Part shown: one piece after another, positions 33,552-35,640 of the stretch
Numbering within the stretch: position 1 is the stretch's first letter
How the letters are laid out: each line of letters starts with the position of its first letter
From: Chloroflexota bacterium
GTDB taxonomy: Bacteria > Chloroflexota > Ktedonobacteria > Ktedonobacterales > Ktedonobacteraceae
Assembly: GCA_005881495.1 (NCBI GenBank)
Contig: VBHI01000217.1
Location: 1 to 35,640 of the forward strand
Length of the DNA stretch: 35,640 nucleotides
Direction of reading: 5' to 3'
Made by a program: the position numbers and the translations under genes
Notes under the pieces: generated by a model
Told to the model about the DNA's origin: nothing
The model's input: only the letters and a program-made list of their open reading frames with translations
The model's database searches: none

Positions 33552-34802
33552 ATGAATGATCACAACAATCCCATGCAGGACGCAATGGCTGAAGCGACGC
33601 GCCTCACACGCGCTGGGCGACTTGCCGAGGCAACCGCACTCATTCAACGTACCCTTGGGGGTATAATACATGACGATGTACCTAATGCAAAGGATAGCAG
33701 TGCCAAAGAACCAATTGAGGCTACGCATCGCATCGTTGAAGAAAAGCCCTCTGCGACGGATACATCGACGCAGGGCACAGTTCCCAGGAATGGTGCATCC
33801 GCGGGACCTGCGAGAAGCCACCCTGCTACAGCGCCGGTAATACACCTCCCTGGAGCGCGGAGATCGCCTGGAAGCATGCACAGCGCCACAGAGCGCTCAC
33901 ACGCTGTCAAATCAGAGGTGCCACCCTCATCGACTCAAATAGGCGGGCAATTTATTGATAGAGCCTTTACCAATGCGGTGGGAACGCGTGCCTACAAACT
34001 GTACATCCCCAGTGCTTACACCGGGCAGGCACTGCCCCTGGTGATCATGCTGCATGGCTGTACCCAGTCGTCCGTTGATTTTGCCGCGGGCACGCGCATG
34101 AATGTGCTCGCGGAAAGGGGACTTTTTTTTGTTGCCTATCCTGAGCAAATACAATCGGCCAATAGCTTGAAGTGTTGGAACTGGTTCCAGCCAGACAACC
34201 AGCACCGTGATGCAGGTGAGCCGTCCCTCATCGCTGGGATCACACGAGAGATCATGAGCGGATATCACATCGATGCCGACCGGGTCTACATTGTCGGGAT
34301 GTCGGCGGGAGGGGCCATGGCAACGATCATGGCCGCCACCTATCCCGATCTCTATGCCGCTGTCGGTGTGCATTCTGGACTCGCCTACGGGGCTGCACAC
34401 GATCTGCCCTCCGGGTTCGCGGCGATGAAAAAGGGGGCATCCCAGCACATACGACAACTGACAAGGGTAATTCCATTGATCTTGTTCCACGGGGATCGCG
34501 ACACGACCGTTGACATGGTCAACGCGGACCACATGCTCGACCAATGGCTCCAGGGGATCGAAAATGGCGGAGGGTCCGCAAGAAGCGCAACGGTAGAACG
34601 AGGACATGTGGTCGGCGGACATGCCTACACACGTTTCATCTACCACAACGCAGGCGGTCAGGTCATCATGGAGAAATGGATCGTTCACCATGCGGGTCAT
34701 GCCTGGTCAGGAGGGAGTTCCAGTGGCTCCTTTACTGAGCCGAAAGGACCCGACGCCTCTGCTGAGATGGTGCGCTTTTTCAGCATGCATTCCAGAAGGT
34801 AA
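33552..34802 (+). CDS. PHB depolymerase-family esterase
   Basis: The product has 416 residues. The first 40 (AEATRLTRAGRLAEATALIQRTL) are a motif I know from proteobacterial PHB-depolymerase-type esterases. A low-complexity linker runs to about 130. The alpha/beta hydrolase domain has the oxyanion motif MLHGCTQ, the nucleophile elbow GMSAGGAM (Ser), a probable acid in FHGDRDTTVD, and the catalytic His in HHAGHAWSGG. No signal peptide is visible, so an intracellular polyester or ester substrate is likely. The N-terminal signature suggests transfer from a proteobacterium. AAAGGA lies 10 bases upstream. Confidence 0.85.
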   Translation: MNDHNNPMQDAMAEATRLTRAGRLAEATALIQRTLGGIIHDDVPNAKDSSAKEPIEATHRIVEEKPSATDTSTQGTVPRNGASAGPARSHPATAPVIHLPGARRSPGSMHSATERSHAVKSEVPPSSTQIGGQFIDRAFTNAVGTRAYKLYIPSAYTGQALPLVIMLHGCTQSSVDFAAGTRMNVLAERGLFFVAYPEQIQSANSLKCWNWFQPDNQHRDAGEPSLIAGITREIMSGYHIDADRVYIVGMSAGGAMATIMAATYPDLYAAVGVHSGLAYGAAHDLPSGFAAMKKGASQHIRQLTRVIPLILFHGDRDTTVDMVNADHMLDQWLQGIENGGGSARSATVERGHVVGGHAYTRFIYHNAGGQVIMEKWIVHHAGHAWSGGSSSGSFTEPKGPDASAEMVRFFSMHSRR

Positions 34803-34850
34803 TAGGAATGAGATCATTACAGAGGCCGATGAGTTTATCTACACCAGGAT

Positions 34851-35089
34851 GTGAAAATCCATGACCACTCCCCCAACTCCGTCCGAAGAGTTTTTGGACG
34901 CGCTATCATCGCATTGGTGCAGGAGTTGACGCTGGACCAGCAGACGTGCCGCCCATTATAGCCAGGGGAACAGCGACGTTACACTTGTATCAAGAAACAG
35001 CCAGGTTGCTGTGGCCCATTCTCGAACCACCACATCGAGAAGTCATAGAGCAATCGCTGAAGGTGATTGGCGAAGCTGGTGGTAAATAA
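34851..35089 (+). pseudogene. Possible decayed short gene with an internal frameshift
   Basis: One frame reads from GTG 34851 to TAG 34961 and contains VFGRAIIALVQELTLDQQTCRP. The next frame, from about 34955 to TAA 35089, continues IIARGTATLHLYQETARLLW and ends EQSLKVIGEAGGK. Joined by a one-base shift near 34952-34957 the two give a plausible 79-residue protein. I recognise no family. Confidence 0.3.
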
Positions 35090-35093
35090 GGCG

Positions 35094-35147
35094 AAGAGTG
35101 GTCAAATTTTGAGGTGACGAGTGATCAATCAGCGTGAAGAGTGATCA
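35094..35147. repeat. Three spaced copies of GAnGAGTGRTCA, IS-end-like
   Basis: GAAGAGTGGTCA (35094-35105), GACGAGTGATCA (35116-35127) and GAAGAGTGATCA (35136-35147) recur about every 20-22 bases. Repeated short boxes of this sort are typical of the ends of IS21-like elements. No transposase is present before the window edge. Confidence 0.45.
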
Positions 35148-35270
35148 GCTCAACCATTGAATGTTCGAGAACCTGCTCCATCTCCCACTTCATTCAGCAC
35201 TGTTTTGTCAATTGACAGGCAAAGGATCGAGCAGGAACATACAGATTTGTTGGGATGAGGAAGAGTGGCT

Positions 35271-35483
35271 TCACTCAGGTTCCTCGTCAGAACTTTCCGG
35301 CTGAAAACCCCGTCGGGAAGCCACGACCGAGAGGAGTTCAGCGGCCAGCGCCAGGGCCTCGTCTTCCGTCAGAGAAACTGCCACTTTGAATGATGGAGCA
35401 AGAATGTCTTGCTGCGTTGGAACTTTCCGCCGCAACTGGTAAATGACCTGAAGGATCGAACGAGAATACTGGGTTGAGGGCCA
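35271..35483 (-). pseudogene. Coding-like open stretch, possible gene remnant
   Basis: A 70-codon frame without ATG, bounded upstream by TGA, reads QYSRSILQVIYQLRRKVPTQ and later VAVSLTEDEALALAAELLSVV, ending SSDEEPE. The composition is protein-like, with an acidic tail. It may be the end of a gene whose start lies in another frame. The overlapping frame at 35369-35569 looks less natural. No family is recognised. The gap between 35148 and 35270 shows nothing else. Confidence 0.25.
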
Positions 35484-35640
35484 TCACGTCGAACATTGAG
35501 GGCTTTTTTTTTGCGTTGAATGTTCGACACCATTTCCAATGTCCGGCTTCTTTTCATGCAACAGGACATTTTTCAGAAGAAGAGACGTAGTACAGATTTT
35601 CATCTTTCACATCAAAGGTCCTGCTCCAGAAGCGGTTCCA

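Overview
The window looks like a piece of a large Chloroflexota chromosome, most probably class Ktedonobacteria. This is inferred from overall style and not from a marker gene. The signs are secreted lipoproteins with proline/threonine linkers, ECF sigma factors paired with membrane anti-sigma proteins, a Rieske protein with an anti-sigma-like N-terminus, RHH regulators, small CxxC proteins, and gap-pgk-tpiA beside hut genes. Several promoters have an extended -10 of the form TGC-TAnnnT.

Layout. 1-4000 (mostly minus strand): the tail of a secreted protein, a LolA/DUF4367-like lipoprotein, and an operon of ECF sigma factor, Rieske protein and YtkA/FixH-like protein. 4300-8060 (plus): a complete sdhC-D-A-B operon for complex II. 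8084-15650: an epoxide hydrolase, a small zinc-ribbon protein, a second ECF sigma/anti-sigma pair, a membrane-anchored molybdopterin oxidoreductase, an NmrA-like NAD(P)-binding protein, and a trypsin-like protease anchored in the membrane with a C-terminal zinc ribbon. 15650-18300 (minus): the fabI operon (small protein, rhodanese, enoyl-ACP reductase) and a nitronate monooxygenase. 18300-26000: hutI and hutH, separated by two MITE-like palindromic elements, an IS200/IS605 tnpB element and a CDP-alcohol phosphatidyltransferase gene, followed by an aminotransferase. 26244-29164: gap-pgk-tpiA. 29279-35640: more accessory in character, with an ArsR/SRPBCC pair, an M20 amidohydrolase, a GH18-like lipoprotein gene split by a frameshift, an RHH repressor with its own operator, a PHB-depolymerase-like esterase, and decayed sequence with IS-end-like repeats.

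Most notable points. (1) Three perfect copies of the 16-bp chromosomal parS (ParB-binding) site lie within 4.3 kb, at 21677, 24272 and 25973. Each sits at the centre of a longer palindrome (30, 48 and 38 bp), and two of these lie at the 3' ends of genes. This points to an origin-proximal partition region. (2) The gap product lacks about 33 contiguous residues, including the catalytic His and the S-loop, in an otherwise intact reading frame. (3) tnpB has a near-consensus promoter placed so that its mRNA should be leaderless, and the gene lies between two look-alike hairpins in the same orientation. (4) The Rieske protein encoded directly after a sigma factor may be a redox-sensing anti-sigma factor. 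(5) Strong palindromes overlap the stop codons of fabI, hutH and tpiA.
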